From Chitinophaga jiangningensis (lineage in GTDB: Bacteria; Bacteroidota; Bacteroidia; Chitinophagales; Chitinophagaceae): a stretch of DNA of 64,000 nt. A program made the translations under genes and the position numbers. Below the pieces are notes generated by a model, which was given only the letters and a program-made list of their open reading frames with translations, was not told where the DNA came from and ran no database searches. Below are positions 18,483-26,449 of this stretch, piece by piece (the stretch's first letter is position 1; each line of letters opens with the position of its first letter). The stretch covers positions 806,001-870,000 of the forward strand of contig NZ_FRBL01000001.1 in the NCBI RefSeq assembly GCF_900142605.1, given 5' to 3'.

Positions 18483-18504
18483 AACCCGCAAAATTTTGCG
18501 GGTT
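18483..18504. promoter_or_regulatory. 22-bp perfect palindrome between GH9-CE4 and deoR
   Basis: The left half AACCCGCAAAA is followed directly by its exact reverse complement. It lies between the GH9-CE4 stop (18515) and the deoR start (18430). It could be an attenuating hairpin for the long operon transcript or an operator for the DeoR protein. No run of T follows, so it is a weak terminator candidate. Confidence 0.6.
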
Positions 18505-18514
18505 CGTGCCGGAA

Positions 18515-20977
18515 TTAAGGCTGGAGCAGTTCGTCAACCCGCACAAAACTGTATCCTTTTGCTTTTAACCTGCTGATTAACGCAGGCAGGTAGGGATAAA
18601 ATTTGTCTGTACGCCGCGGGTCAGTACCAATATGCAATAAGAGCATAAACCCGTTGAGCCCTTGCTCCTGTCCTTTTTCATATGCCATAATCGCATCCAG
18701 TATCTCCCGGCTACCTATATAATTTTTTAAATCCGGATACGTGTAATCCGCATTAGACCGGGTACCTGGGGTAAAAGAAATCAGTTGTAAACCTTCCGCT
18801 TTTGTCCAGTCCGCCACCTGTTGATTATACCACTCATACGGCGGCAGGAAATAGGGCGCTGCAGCTTTTGTTACTCCTGCCTTTTCCAGCTCCCGGTAAG
18901 CATTTCTGAGGTCGGTACGGAATGAATCCTGCGTAACCAGCGTACTATCCCGATGCGCCCAGTCGCAATACAATAAATGCTTATCGGAATGCGTACCTAA
19001 ATAATGCCCATCCCGCTTTAATTGTTGAATAACTTTTGGAAATTGACGATAAAAATTTCCGGTCAGGAAAAAGGAACCTTTGATGGTGGCTGATTTTAAA
19101 TTTTGGGAGATAGCAGCCGCACCGTCTGCAAACTCGTCGCCTGTAAATACGAGGGCAAGTTTTTTCTCATGCCGGTTTCCCCGGATGATGCCACCGGCAG
19201 CTAAGGTGTGCTGCTGTGGCGCTTCTCCGGCCATAGCTGCCAGCAAATATATCAGCGATGCAGTGCCGTCCATGGTAGGCTCGTTAGTACTGTAATCGCC
19301 CCTATCATCGTGATACACGGCCAGGTCACTCTGAAAGTCCGCATACTCATCCGGCTCGGATAATTTAATACCAATCAGGTTTTGATAGATAGCCGTGTAC
19401 ACTGGTCCGTCCACCAAACCGCCATCCACCGGCAACCTGGCAACGGTGCTGAAAGCCGCGTGCGGGTCCGTAGGGTAGTCACCGTTAGCAGGCAAACCAT
19501 ACACCATACTGGTGCCCCAGGGATTACAACCAAACAGCCAGTCGATATTCGCCTGCTCCAATTCCCGGAAAGCCACATCCTTGGTGAGCTGCCGGTACCA
19601 GTAACACTGCATGGCAAAAGAAACCGTCAGGTTATTACTGCACCAGATAAACGGTATAGCCCGGTAAAAAGCATTGGCAGCCGCTTTTTTCCAAACCCGG
19701 CTTATGCCTTCGCGGTAGTAGCCGGTAACGGTTGTACGCTGCGCAGCAGGCAGGGATTTGGCGAGTTCGTAATGTCCGAGGTTAATAAACGGATACCATT
19801 GATAGTGATTGGCGGTATCTTTTCCCAGCCAGGGCGTGATGGTTTCCTGGCTACTGTATTTTAATGCGTCCCGGAGGTAGCGCGGCTCCCGGCTTTGCTG
19901 GTACAAACCTGCTGCGGCCAGTTCCATATCGTCCGTCCAGTTATCTTCGGCGTAAATGTAGGGCGATAAAACAGAGGCTGTCTGGCATACGCCCGGTTGC
20001 CGCACGCCCATCTGGTAGCTGGATAACGCCCGCTTACGCAGCAATGCAGCCAACGCAGGATCAGCATCTCCATAAATACCTGCCGCCAGTGAAAACGCAC
20101 TTGAAAATTTACCGGCTGTAGAAGCCACACCGGTGCTCTTATTCTTATATTTTCCCAGGCCCTGCGGCTCACCGGTACAAAAGTACACGGGGCGCTCAAA
20201 GCCTTTTCCATAAAACGGATCTTCTTTGGGTAGCCGCAATCCTTTATGATCGCGGTCGTCCGCAATCTGGTTAAACATGATGTTATCCGCAGGATGCATT
20301 TTAAGCAGCCATTGCAGCCCCCAGCGGGCTTCGTCCAGCACATCACTCACCTGGTTACTGCCCGGTAGCCCATTGGCCGCATATTGATCGGAAAACACCT
20401 GTGGAAAATCCCGGTACGCCGCCAGCAAATGCCAGGTGGCGTTTGCAGACGTAGTTACATATTGCAGGTAATCCGTAGCATCGTGCCAGCCACCGGCCAC
20501 ATCAATACGGGTACTGTCGGGCATGGGGCCATACATCGTATAGCCGTCGTGGGTATGGCAGCTATCCTGCAGCACGGGATTAAACCAGCTCCGTTGCTGG
20601 CGCATATAACGCAGGCAAAAGTCTGCCGCACCGTTATATACGTTGTTGGCTATACGAAAATAAGGAGAGTAGGCATTGCCGGCTTTCAGCCGGTAGGTAC
20701 CTGTTTTTTTCCAGGAAGAGAAATTAAGTCGCGCAGTATGTGTAAATGGTCCGTAAGCGCCAAAGTCCTTGCTGGCGGCGGTGCTGAGCACCACTTCGCC
20801 GGAAGCGGAGTCGATCAGTTGAAAGTTTTTGGGGGTGGCGTTATCCTTTGTGCCGAAAACGGCTACTTTGATGCCGTCAGGCAGATATCCCAGCTGGTTG
20901 ATCCGTATCCATTGCTGCTGCACAAAGGCGGAGCTGGCGAGCAGCAAGGTGAGTGCGATGGCGGGTAGTTTTTTCAT
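18515..20977 (-). CDS. Glycoside hydrolase family 9 fused to a CE4-type polysaccharide deacetylase
   Basis: An 820-aa exported bifunctional enzyme. A signal peptide (about 1-19) is followed by a CelD-type Ig-like domain (about 22-105, IRINQLGYLPDGIKVAVF). The GH9 (alpha/alpha)6 domain (about 115-585) shows the catalytic Asp pair in GGWHDATDY (Asp166, Asp169), the WLFGCNPWGTSMVYG motif and the proton-donor Glu566 in DYSTNEPTMDG. A C-terminal NodB/CE4 domain (about 600-820) carries a TGDEFADG motif (Asp614), a GTHSDKH metal pair (His663, His667), FLPPYEWY and LLLHIG. It lies at the head of the DeoR-SusC-SusD operon. GH9 includes endoglucanases and exo-glucosaminidases, and the deacetylase suggests an N-acetylated or acetylated beta-glycan. 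The exact substrate is an inference. Confidence 0.9.
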   Translation of the reverse strand: MKKLPAIALTLLLASSAFVQQQWIRINQLGYLPDGIKVAVFGTKDNATPKNFQLIDSASGEVVLSTAASKDFGAYGPFTHTARLNFSSWKKTGTYRLKAGNAYSPYFRIANNVYNGAADFCLRYMRQQRSWFNPVLQDSCHTHDGYTMYGPMPDSTRIDVAGGWHDATDYLQYVTTSANATWHLLAAYRDFPQVFSDQYAANGLPGSNQVSDVLDEARWGLQWLLKMHPADNIMFNQIADDRDHKGLRLPKEDPFYGKGFERPVYFCTGEPQGLGKYKNKSTGVASTAGKFSSAFSLAAGIYGDADPALAALLRKRALSSYQMGVRQPGVCQTASVLSPYIYAEDNWTDDMELAAAGLYQQSREPRYLRDALKYSSQETITPWLGKDTANHYQWYPFINLGHYELAKSLPAAQRTTVTGYYREGISRVWKKAAANAFYRAIPFIWCSNNLTVSFAMQCYWYRQLTKDVAFRELEQANIDWLFGCNPWGTSMVYGLPANGDYPTDPHAAFSTVARLPVDGGLVDGPVYTAIYQNLIGIKLSEPDEYADFQSDLAVYHDDRGDYSTNEPTMDGTASLIYLLAAMAGEAPQQHTLAAGGIIRGNRHEKKLALVFTGDEFADGAAAISQNLKSATIKGSFFLTGNFYRQFPKVIQQLKRDGHYLGTHSDKHLLYCDWAHRDSTLVTQDSFRTDLRNAYRELEKAGVTKAAAPYFLPPYEWYNQQVADWTKAEGLQLISFTPGTRSNADYTYPDLKNYIGSREILDAIMAYEKGQEQGLNGFMLLLHIGTDPRRTDKFYPYLPALISRLKAKGYSFVRVDELLQP

Positions 20978-20994
20978 GAGCTTCCGTGGATTAG

Positions 20995-21022
20995 GTGAAT
21001 AAAGCTATCAAAAGTTATTCAC
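20995..21022. promoter_or_regulatory. Inverted-repeat operator candidate upstream of GH9-CE4
   Basis: GTGAATAA (20995-21002) and TTATTCAC (21015-21022) form perfect 8-bp arms with a 12-bp spacer, 18-45 bp upstream of the GH9-CE4 ATG. The position suits an operator for a dimeric regulator, possibly the DeoR protein of the same operon. Confidence 0.45.
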
Positions 21023-21035
21023 TTGGTCCGTTTTC

Positions 21036-21109
21036 CGCGTATGACGCTGTGCCTTCGGCACAGCGTCATACGCGGTGTTTTCAGGGCCTGCGGCCCTGAA
21101 AACACCGCG
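21036..21109. repeat. Double hairpin with shared junction arm (element A)
   Basis: Hairpin 1 pairs 21036-21053 with 21057-21074 (18 bp, loop TTC). Hairpin 2 pairs 21071-21088 with 21092-21109 (18 bp, loop TGC). The two stems share the CGCG at 21071-21074, and CGCG also closes both outer ends. It starts 3 nt past the monooxygenase stop on the minus strand. It is one of four elements with this architecture in the window and probably acts as a terminator or 3'-end protecting structure. Confidence 0.8.
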
Positions 21110-21112
21110 CAA

Positions 21113-22258
21113 TTACCATTTAAGGCTATACAAAAACTCCATCTGCTGCTGCGTAATCCTGTTGGGGACCATCCGCACGATCATATCACGCACACTGGTT
21201 GCGAGTAATCCTTTCCAGTTAGTCAGCTGTGCCAGTTGCCAGGAGATACCTACTACTTTTTGCACCCTTTCGATGCGGCCATCCTGGTATTTTTTAAAGG
21301 CGGCATCAATGCTGGTTTCCTGTTTGAGGCAGCGCGCGAGCATGAGTGCATCTTCAATAGCCTGACTGGCACCTTGTCCGAGGTTGGGAGTGGTAGCGTG
21401 GCAGGCATCACCTAACAGTACCACTTTATGCTTATACCAGGTGCTGATAGGTTTGAAATCGTATAAGTCGGCACGGAGCAGCATTTCCGGCTTTATAGCT
21501 GCTACTACCTGCTGCATTTTTCCACTGAATGCTGCCAGTTCCTTTTTCATAAATGCAATGGCGTCGATGTCTGTAAACGGCTTGCCTGCGGGCATTTTTT
21601 TGGTAAACCAGAAGTACACCCGATCACCGTCCACCTGCATATAGGAAGCACGTAAGCCGTTACCGTTGCCCCATACTTCGGTGGCATTCATTTGTTCTTC
21701 GTGGGATAATTTCATGGGGATGATGGCGCGCCAGCAGGTTTGGCCGGAGTAGCGGTATTCCGCAGGTACTACATATTTCTCCCGCACTACCGAGCGGATG
21801 CCGTCTGCACCAATCAGCAAATCGGCAGTGGCAGTGCTGCCATCTTCGAAATAGGCGACCACGCCATGTGAGTGATGCTCCAGGCGCTGGAAATTTTTTC
21901 CCCAGTGCACTTCCTTCGTTACCGCCTGCAGCAGCAGTTGCTGCAGGGTAGCACGGTGAATCATGTGTGCTCCCTGTCCGTAACGTTGACGGATATACGC
22001 ATTGCTTACCTGCTGTAACACTTTCCCTTTGTAGTTGCTTACAAAAATATTTTCCGGGAAGATGGAAACGTTACGGATGGCTTCACCTACGCCTAATCGC
22101 TCATACACCGTCATGGCATTACCGCCCAGCATGATGCCTGCTCCTACTGCGCGGCATTCGGGAACGGCATCATAAATTTCATAGTCGATTCCTTGCTGTT
22201 GCAGCGCTATGGCGGTGGTGAGCCCACCGATACCGGCGCCGATAATGATCGCTTTCAT
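21113..22258 (-). CDS. FAD-dependent monooxygenase
   Basis: A 381-aa class A flavoprotein hydroxylase of the PHBH/zeaxanthin-epoxidase-like fold. The N-terminal dinucleotide motif is AIIIGAGIGGLTTAIAL (GxGxxG, residues 3-19). The middle NAD(P)H/FAD-linking DLLIGADGIRSVVR motif (DG) lies near residue 150. The second FAD motif VVLLGDACHATTPNLGQGASQAIEDA lies near residue 280. These cytosolic enzymes insert one oxygen atom into aromatic or other small substrates using NAD(P)H. It is transcribed alone, divergently from an SRPBCC-domain gene across 102 bp. Bacteroidota homologs include tetracycline-modifying flavoenzymes as well as metabolic hydroxylases; the substrate here is not determinable. 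Confidence 0.88.
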   Translation of the reverse strand: MKAIIIGAGIGGLTTAIALQQQGIDYEIYDAVPECRAVGAGIMLGGNAMTVYERLGVGEAIRNVSIFPENIFVSNYKGKVLQQVSNAYIRQRYGQGAHMIHRATLQQLLLQAVTKEVHWGKNFQRLEHHSHGVVAYFEDGSTATADLLIGADGIRSVVREKYVVPAEYRYSGQTCWRAIIPMKLSHEEQMNATEVWGNGNGLRASYMQVDGDRVYFWFTKKMPAGKPFTDIDAIAFMKKELAAFSGKMQQVVAAIKPEMLLRADLYDFKPISTWYKHKVVLLGDACHATTPNLGQGASQAIEDALMLARCLKQETSIDAAFKKYQDGRIERVQKVVGISWQLAQLTNWKGLLATSVRDMIVRMVPNRITQQQMEFLYSLKW

Positions 22259-22280
22259 GGGTATCTGAATTATTCCGGGG

Positions 22281-22317
22281 CAAAGGTAAGGCGACTTTTA
22301 TCAAATTAGTACATTTG
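22281..22317. promoter_or_regulatory. Divergent -7 boxes for the monooxygenase and SRPBCC genes
   Basis: On the minus strand TACCTTTG (22281-22288) lies 22 bp before the monooxygenase ATG. On the plus strand TACATTTG (22310-22317) lies 43 bp before the SRPBCC ATG. Both fit TAnnTTTG, but -33 boxes are unclear, so assignment is tentative. Confidence 0.4.
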
Positions 22318-22360
22318 GCCTAATTTATTTTTATTTTTAACAAATGCCTAGCTTTGGAGC

Positions 22361-22747
22361 ATGAAAGATTTCAAAAAGCATTTCATTGTACGTGCTGAGC
22401 CCGAGGAGGTATATGCAGCACTCACCAATCCGGCTACCATTCAGCTGTGGACTGGCGAAAAGGCGGTGATGAGCACCGAGCCGGGCACGGAATTTTCCCT
22501 TTGGGAAGACAGTATCGTAGGTCGCAACCTCGAGTTTGAAGAAGGCAGGAAGATTGTGCAGGAATGGTATTTCGGGGAAGAGGAAGCGGAGCAGCCTTCG
22601 ATTGTAACAATCATACTGCATCCTTCCAAGAAAGGAACGGATGTAGAGTTGAGGCATACCAATATTCCGGATGAGGCTTTTGAAGATATTACGGAAGGCT
22701 GGACTACACAGTACTTTGGGGCGTTGATAGAGTTTTATGAGGATTAA
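22361..22747 (+). CDS. SRPBCC (START/AHSA1-like) domain protein
   Basis: A 128-aa single-domain protein of the Bet v1-like superfamily. The helix-grip pattern begins with FIVRAEPEEVYAALTNPATIQLWTGEKAVM and ends in WTTQYFGALIEFYED, the typical C-terminal helix. The middle DSIVGRNLEFEEGRKIVQEWYF strand pair matches AHSA1-type members. Such proteins bind hydrophobic ligands or act as small cytosolic chaperone or cyclase-like modules. It is divergent from the FAD monooxygenase, which may be coincidental or may indicate a shared aromatic substrate. Confidence 0.85.
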   Translation: MKDFKKHFIVRAEPEEVYAALTNPATIQLWTGEKAVMSTEPGTEFSLWEDSIVGRNLEFEEGRKIVQEWYFGEEEAEQPSIVTIILHPSKKGTDVELRHTNIPDEAFEDITEGWTTQYFGALIEFYED

Positions 22748-22757
22748 ATTTCCTTTT

Positions 22758-22790
22758 CTGTTTCTCCCCCGGCGGGGGAGAAACAGTTTT
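22758..22790. terminator. GC-rich terminator hairpin
   Basis: A 13-bp perfect stem pairs 22758-22770 with 22774-22786 around a GGC loop. It is preceded by TTTT and followed by TTTT, and sits between the convergent SRPBCC and SUKH-like genes. Likely bidirectional. Confidence 0.75.
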
Positions 22791-22803
22791 CTGAAAAATC
22801 AGG

Positions 22804-23445
22804 TTATATAGCTTCCTGGTAAGGAAAGCTACTATCCATCCACTGGAAATTAATTTCTTCATCCAGGATATCCTTCAATTCTGCATTCGTCAGCTTCCCT
22901 TTGGCAAATACCTCCCGCAGTATGGCTACCTGGCTTGCCGTCAGGTAAGGTTCATGCGATTCGAGCCAGCGCTCACAGTTAGCCTTCATATCTCCCACTG
23001 TTATTAAACCCGGATAATGCGGATCTATATCGGTAACCGCTTCCAGCATCTGGAGGAAGATGAAGTCCTGCAGGTTTTTAGCAAGTATGCAGGCCTCGTT
23101 TGAATCGTGCCATACCAGCACCACCGGCACATCATCCCCGTCCTGCAAATTATAATAGAGTGCAAACCAGTCGCCTGCTCCGGTAGTGGCAATCGGAATA
23201 AAGCGGTGCACCGGATCTGCAAACAGGATGCCTTCTTCCAGGTAATCAGCCACAGCGGATGTGTTGATCACCTCCAGGTCGTGTGCATACAACAGGAAAG
23301 GAGGATTTTCCTGCAACTGCGGAAATATGCGCTGGTGCCAATCCGGACCAAACGTTCCCCAGTTGAGCATACCATCTGCATATAGTTGTTTGTATAGTGC
23401 AGGGTATCTAAAGTTGTACAAGTCTTCTATTTCTTCGAGATGCAT
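22804..23445 (-). CDS. SMI1/KNR4 (SUKH)-family protein
   Basis: A 213-aa cytosolic protein. The SUKH fold is suggested by the N-terminal IEDLYNFRYPALYKQLYADGML helix pair and the strand-rich HRFIPIATTGAGDWFALYYNLQDGDDVPVVLVWHDSNE core, the region most conserved among SUKH proteins. SUKH proteins often serve as immunity proteins against polymorphic toxins or as scaffolds. No toxin gene is adjacent, so this is an orphan. The ATG at 23445 was preferred because the SUKH helix begins there; an upstream ATG at 23499 would add 18 residues. The next upstream gene on the strand is the metallophosphoesterase, 66 bp away. Confidence 0.75.
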   Translation of the reverse strand: MHLEEIEDLYNFRYPALYKQLYADGMLNWGTFGPDWHQRIFPQLQENPPFLLYAHDLEVINTSAVADYLEEGILFADPVHRFIPIATTGAGDWFALYYNLQDGDDVPVVLVWHDSNEACILAKNLQDFIFLQMLEAVTDIDPHYPGLITVGDMKANCERWLESHEPYLTASQVAILREVFAKGKLTNAELKDILDEEINFQWMDSSFPYQEAI

Positions 23446-23511
23446 AGTATTCTTAGTATTCAGCGGTTTTTCGGGCTGTACCAAGGTACTCACTTTCACC
23501 GGGAAAATGGA

Positions 23512-24342
23512 CTATCCTGCCAGACTTTTTTTGCTGTTAAATTCGTTGATTCTTGTATCTGGATTCATCATATATGTAAGTACTGAGCCATCATCTTTTA
23601 GCTCTACAATCCGGAAGCCATGGTAGTTGGTACCCCAGCTACCGCCGATGTGGCTATCAAACAGGAAAGGCAGCTGGTTATCCAGCAGTTTCACGTTGTC
23701 CTGGTCATGGTCGTGCCCGTTGAATACGGCTTTCACGTTAGGATACTTACGGACCAACGCCGCAAAAGCGGGAGAGTCGGCGGCATATTCCGTCCATTTA
23801 ACCGGGGTAATATGCAGGAAGATAAAAATGGCTTTGGCTTTTTTATTGGCTTCGAGGCGCTCTTCGAACCATTGGAGGTCAGGTGCCAGGAAATCGCCCT
23901 TGATGTTGGAGGTATCGCCGAAGAGCAATACGTTACCATTGATTACCTGCTGGTGTTGCAGCGGATTGCCCCAGGCCTGCTGCCAGGCCTCCGGCGTAAC
24001 GCGGTCGTGATTGCCACGGGTGGCATATACTTTCGGGTGAATGGTTTTAAATAGTTGTGCTGCCGGCTGTAATAAGGAGGGTTCATTGTGAATCACATCA
24101 CCGTTGAGTACAAAAAACTCGCAGGGAGTAGCTGCATGCACTTTGCCGAACGCTGCTTTCAGGTCCTTAAAGTATTGCTCATAGGGCGTATTGGGCTCGC
24201 CATAGTGCCAGTCGGACCCTACAGCAAACCGGAAAACAGTTTTTTTATGCAGGTGATCGGCGGTAGCTGCTTTTACAATCGTACCGCAGGCGGAAATGAT
24301 AACGGCGGCAGAAAGGCCACCAAGGAATTCTCTTCTGTTCAT
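23512..24342 (-). CDS. Exported calcineurin-like metallophosphoesterase
   Basis: About 276 aa with a possible Tat signal, NRREFLGGLSAAVIISA, and a cysteine in IISACG that could be lipidated. Metallophosphoesterase motifs are in order: GSDWHYG (D-x-H), VLNGDVI (GD), TRGNHDR (GNHD), FLHITPVKW and VFNGHDHDQDN (GHxH). This set ligates a dinuclear metal centre for phosphomonoester or diester hydrolysis. The start was set at the second Met of the MM pair (24342) because the twin-arginine motif follows directly; the longer frame to 24399 has an implausible N-terminus. Periplasmic, substrate unknown. Confidence 0.88.
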   Translation of the reverse strand: MNRREFLGGLSAAVIISACGTIVKAATADHLHKKTVFRFAVGSDWHYGEPNTPYEQYFKDLKAAFGKVHAATPCEFFVLNGDVIHNEPSLLQPAAQLFKTIHPKVYATRGNHDRVTPEAWQQAWGNPLQHQQVINGNVLLFGDTSNIKGDFLAPDLQWFEERLEANKKAKAIFIFLHITPVKWTEYAADSPAFAALVRKYPNVKAVFNGHDHDQDNVKLLDNQLPFLFDSHIGGSWGTNYHGFRIVELKDDGSVLTYMMNPDTRINEFNSKKSLAG

Positions 24343-24642
24343 CATATAAAAATAGCGCGATTTAAAGGTGGATAACAGGCCTTGAAACAGGGTTAACATA
24401 AATATAAAACAAAGATTACCTATGAGCCGGAAAATCCCTGAAATTGAATAAAATCAAACTAGATAAGTTTGTTAAAAAATTATTTCTAAAAATTTTTTCT
24501 CCACATTTGATTTTATTTAATATAACGTATTGTACAGTGCGATTGATATTAAACTTTCAATTTATTCAGAAAGAATTGTAATCAGTTTGTTAATTTGCTT
24601 CAAAAGACGCATTTAATTCACCCTGCTTAATTGTTTGTATTG

Positions 24643-24650
24643 TAACTTTG
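24643..24650 (+). promoter_or_regulatory. Putative -7 box for mqo
   Basis: TAACTTTG matches TAnnTTTG and lies 22 bp ahead of the mqo ATG. The preceding region 24400-24640 is AT-rich non-coding sequence; no confident -33 box was placed. Confidence 0.45.
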
Positions 24651-24672
24651 CACCTCGAATTAAATAGGGGTT

Positions 24673-26187
24673 ATGTTTAGAAGCAAGAGTACGTCTGAAA
24701 CAGGTCCGGATGTGGTTTTAATAGGCGCTGGTATTATGAGCGCTACCCTGGGAATGCTCCTGAAGGAGTTGCAACCGGAACTTACCATCGCCATTTATGA
24801 AAGATTGGATGTTGCCGCCGCCGAAAGTTCCGACGCATGGAACAATGCCGGCACGGGGCACTCTGCTTTCTGTGAGTTGAACTATACACCACAGAAACCA
24901 GACGGGTCAGTAGACATCAAGAAAGCTGTGAACATTGCAGAGCAGTTTGAAGTTTCCCGCCAATTCTGGTCATACCTGGTCGAAAAAAACATTATTTCCA
25001 ATCCCCAGGAATTTATACAAAGTATTCCTCATATGAGCTTTGTTTGGGGTGAAGAGAATGTGGATTACCTGCGAAAGCGTTACAAAGCCCTGCAACAATG
25101 CCACCTGTTTGATACCATGGTGTACTCTGAAGATCAGCAGCAGCTCCGCGAATGGATGCCGCTGGTGATGCAACACCGTGATCCTTCCCAGAAAGTGGCC
25201 GCTACCTATACTGAAATGGGTACAGACGTGAACTTTGGCGCTCTTACCCGTCAGTTGTTCCGCTACCTCCAAAAGCTGGATGGCGTGTCCATGCACTTCA
25301 ACCACGATGTTCGCGATCTGAAAAAATCCGATAACGGTGGCTGGATTGTAAAAGTGAAGAACCGTGATACCCGCGAAAAAAATGTACTCAACGCAAGATT
25401 CGTATTTATTGGCGCAGGCGGTGGTTCCTTACCATTGCTTGAAAAATCAGGCATCCCTGAAGGTAAAGGCTTCGGCGGATTCCCGGTGAGTGGCCAGTGG
25501 CTGCGTTGCAATAATCCTGAAATCATCGAAAAACACCAGGCGAAAGTATATGGAAAAGCCTCTGTAGGCGCACCTCCTATGTCAGTACCACACCTGGATA
25601 CCCGCATGATCGACGGTAAAAAAGCACTGCTCTTCGGACCATACGCAGGATTCTCTACCAAGTTCCTGAAAAATGGCTCCTACCTCGACCTGCCCCTGTC
25701 CATCAAAGCCAATAACATTTACCCAATGGTATCTGCAGGCCTCGATAATATTCCGCTGACCAAATACCTGATCGCTCAGGTGCGGCAAAAACCGGAAGAC
25801 AGGCTGGAAGCCCTCCGCGAATACTTCCCGGACGCAGAAATGAAAGACTGGGAACTGGAAATGGCCGGACAACGTGTACAGGTCATCAAAAAAGATCCTG
25901 AACATGGTGGCATCCTCGAATTCGGTACAGAAGTAGTTAGTGCTGCCGACGGTTCCATCGCAGCGCTGCTCGGCGCTTCCCCAGGTGCTTCCACCGCAGT
26001 GTCCATTATGCTCAACCTGATGAAACGCTGCTTCAAAGAAGATGTGGACACAGAAGCATGGCAACAGAAACTGAAACAAATGATTCCTTCTTACGGACAG
26101 TCACTCCTCAGCAATCCTGAACTCACCGCCAAACTGCGGAAATGGACCACCGAAGTGCTGGAACTGCAACAGATGGAAACCGCATAA
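24673..26187 (+). CDS. mqo: Malate:quinone oxidoreductase
   Basis: A 504-aa FAD-dependent peripheral membrane enzyme that oxidises malate to oxaloacetate and passes electrons to quinone, a TCA-cycle step. The FAD motif is VVLIGAGIMSATLGMLL (residues 14-30). The family-specific AWNNAGTGHSAFCELNYTP stretch lies near residue 60, MGTDVNFGALTRQL near 180, and the conserved LFGPYAGFSTKFLK near 325. The C-terminus has the ALLGASPGASTAVSIML motif. Length is normal for Mqo. It is monocistronic, with a promoter-containing gap upstream and a terminator downstream. Confidence 0.95.
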   Translation: MFRSKSTSETGPDVVLIGAGIMSATLGMLLKELQPELTIAIYERLDVAAAESSDAWNNAGTGHSAFCELNYTPQKPDGSVDIKKAVNIAEQFEVSRQFWSYLVEKNIISNPQEFIQSIPHMSFVWGEENVDYLRKRYKALQQCHLFDTMVYSEDQQQLREWMPLVMQHRDPSQKVAATYTEMGTDVNFGALTRQLFRYLQKLDGVSMHFNHDVRDLKKSDNGGWIVKVKNRDTREKNVLNARFVFIGAGGGSLPLLEKSGIPEGKGFGGFPVSGQWLRCNNPEIIEKHQAKVYGKASVGAPPMSVPHLDTRMIDGKKALLFGPYAGFSTKFLKNGSYLDLPLSIKANNIYPMVSAGLDNIPLTKYLIAQVRQKPEDRLEALREYFPDAEMKDWELEMAGQRVQVIKKDPEHGGILEFGTEVVSAADGSIAALLGASPGASTAVSIMLNLMKRCFKEDVDTEAWQQKLKQMIPSYGQSLLSNPELTAKLRKWTTEVLELQQMETA

Positions 26188-26216
26188 TTAAGGTCTGTCA
26201 TAATTTTAATACTTAT

Positions 26217-26249
26217 AAAACCGCCCGGCTTACCACCGCGGCGGTTTTT
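26217..26249 (+). terminator. Rho-independent terminator of mqo
   Basis: A 9-bp stem pairs 26217-26225 with 26240-26248 around a 14-nt loop and is followed by a T run. It starts 29 bp after the mqo stop. Confidence 0.65.
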
Positions 26250-26411
26250 CATTTTTAGATAAAAAAATACCTGCAATAGCCAAAATGAAATCATAATCGT
26301 ATCAGTTTTTTACTGATTTTAGTAGTGTAATTTGCAAGCGTAACAAAGACACTCATTGCTAATTGATTATCAATCACTAAGGCGCGAATGCGCTTATTTT
26401 TTGAGCCAACT

Positions 26412-26425
26412 TGCAATCGTTTGCA
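26412..26425. promoter_or_regulatory. LacI-type operator candidate upstream of the GH29 gene
   Basis: TGCAA-TCGT-TTGCA has complementary 5-bp arms and a central CG, resembling LacI/GalR operators, and lies 25 bp before the GH29 ATG. The rest of this gap (26250-26411) holds an ATCAGT-N5-ACTGAT inverted repeat near 26300 and is otherwise unremarkable. Confidence 0.4.
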
Positions 26426-26449
26426 TAGATTAATTAAAATAATTCCATT

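Noticed and set aside
21036..21109. REP/BIME-type repetitive elements for the double hairpins
   Set aside because: The four elements share architecture but not sequence, and no REP-associated transposase is present in the window.
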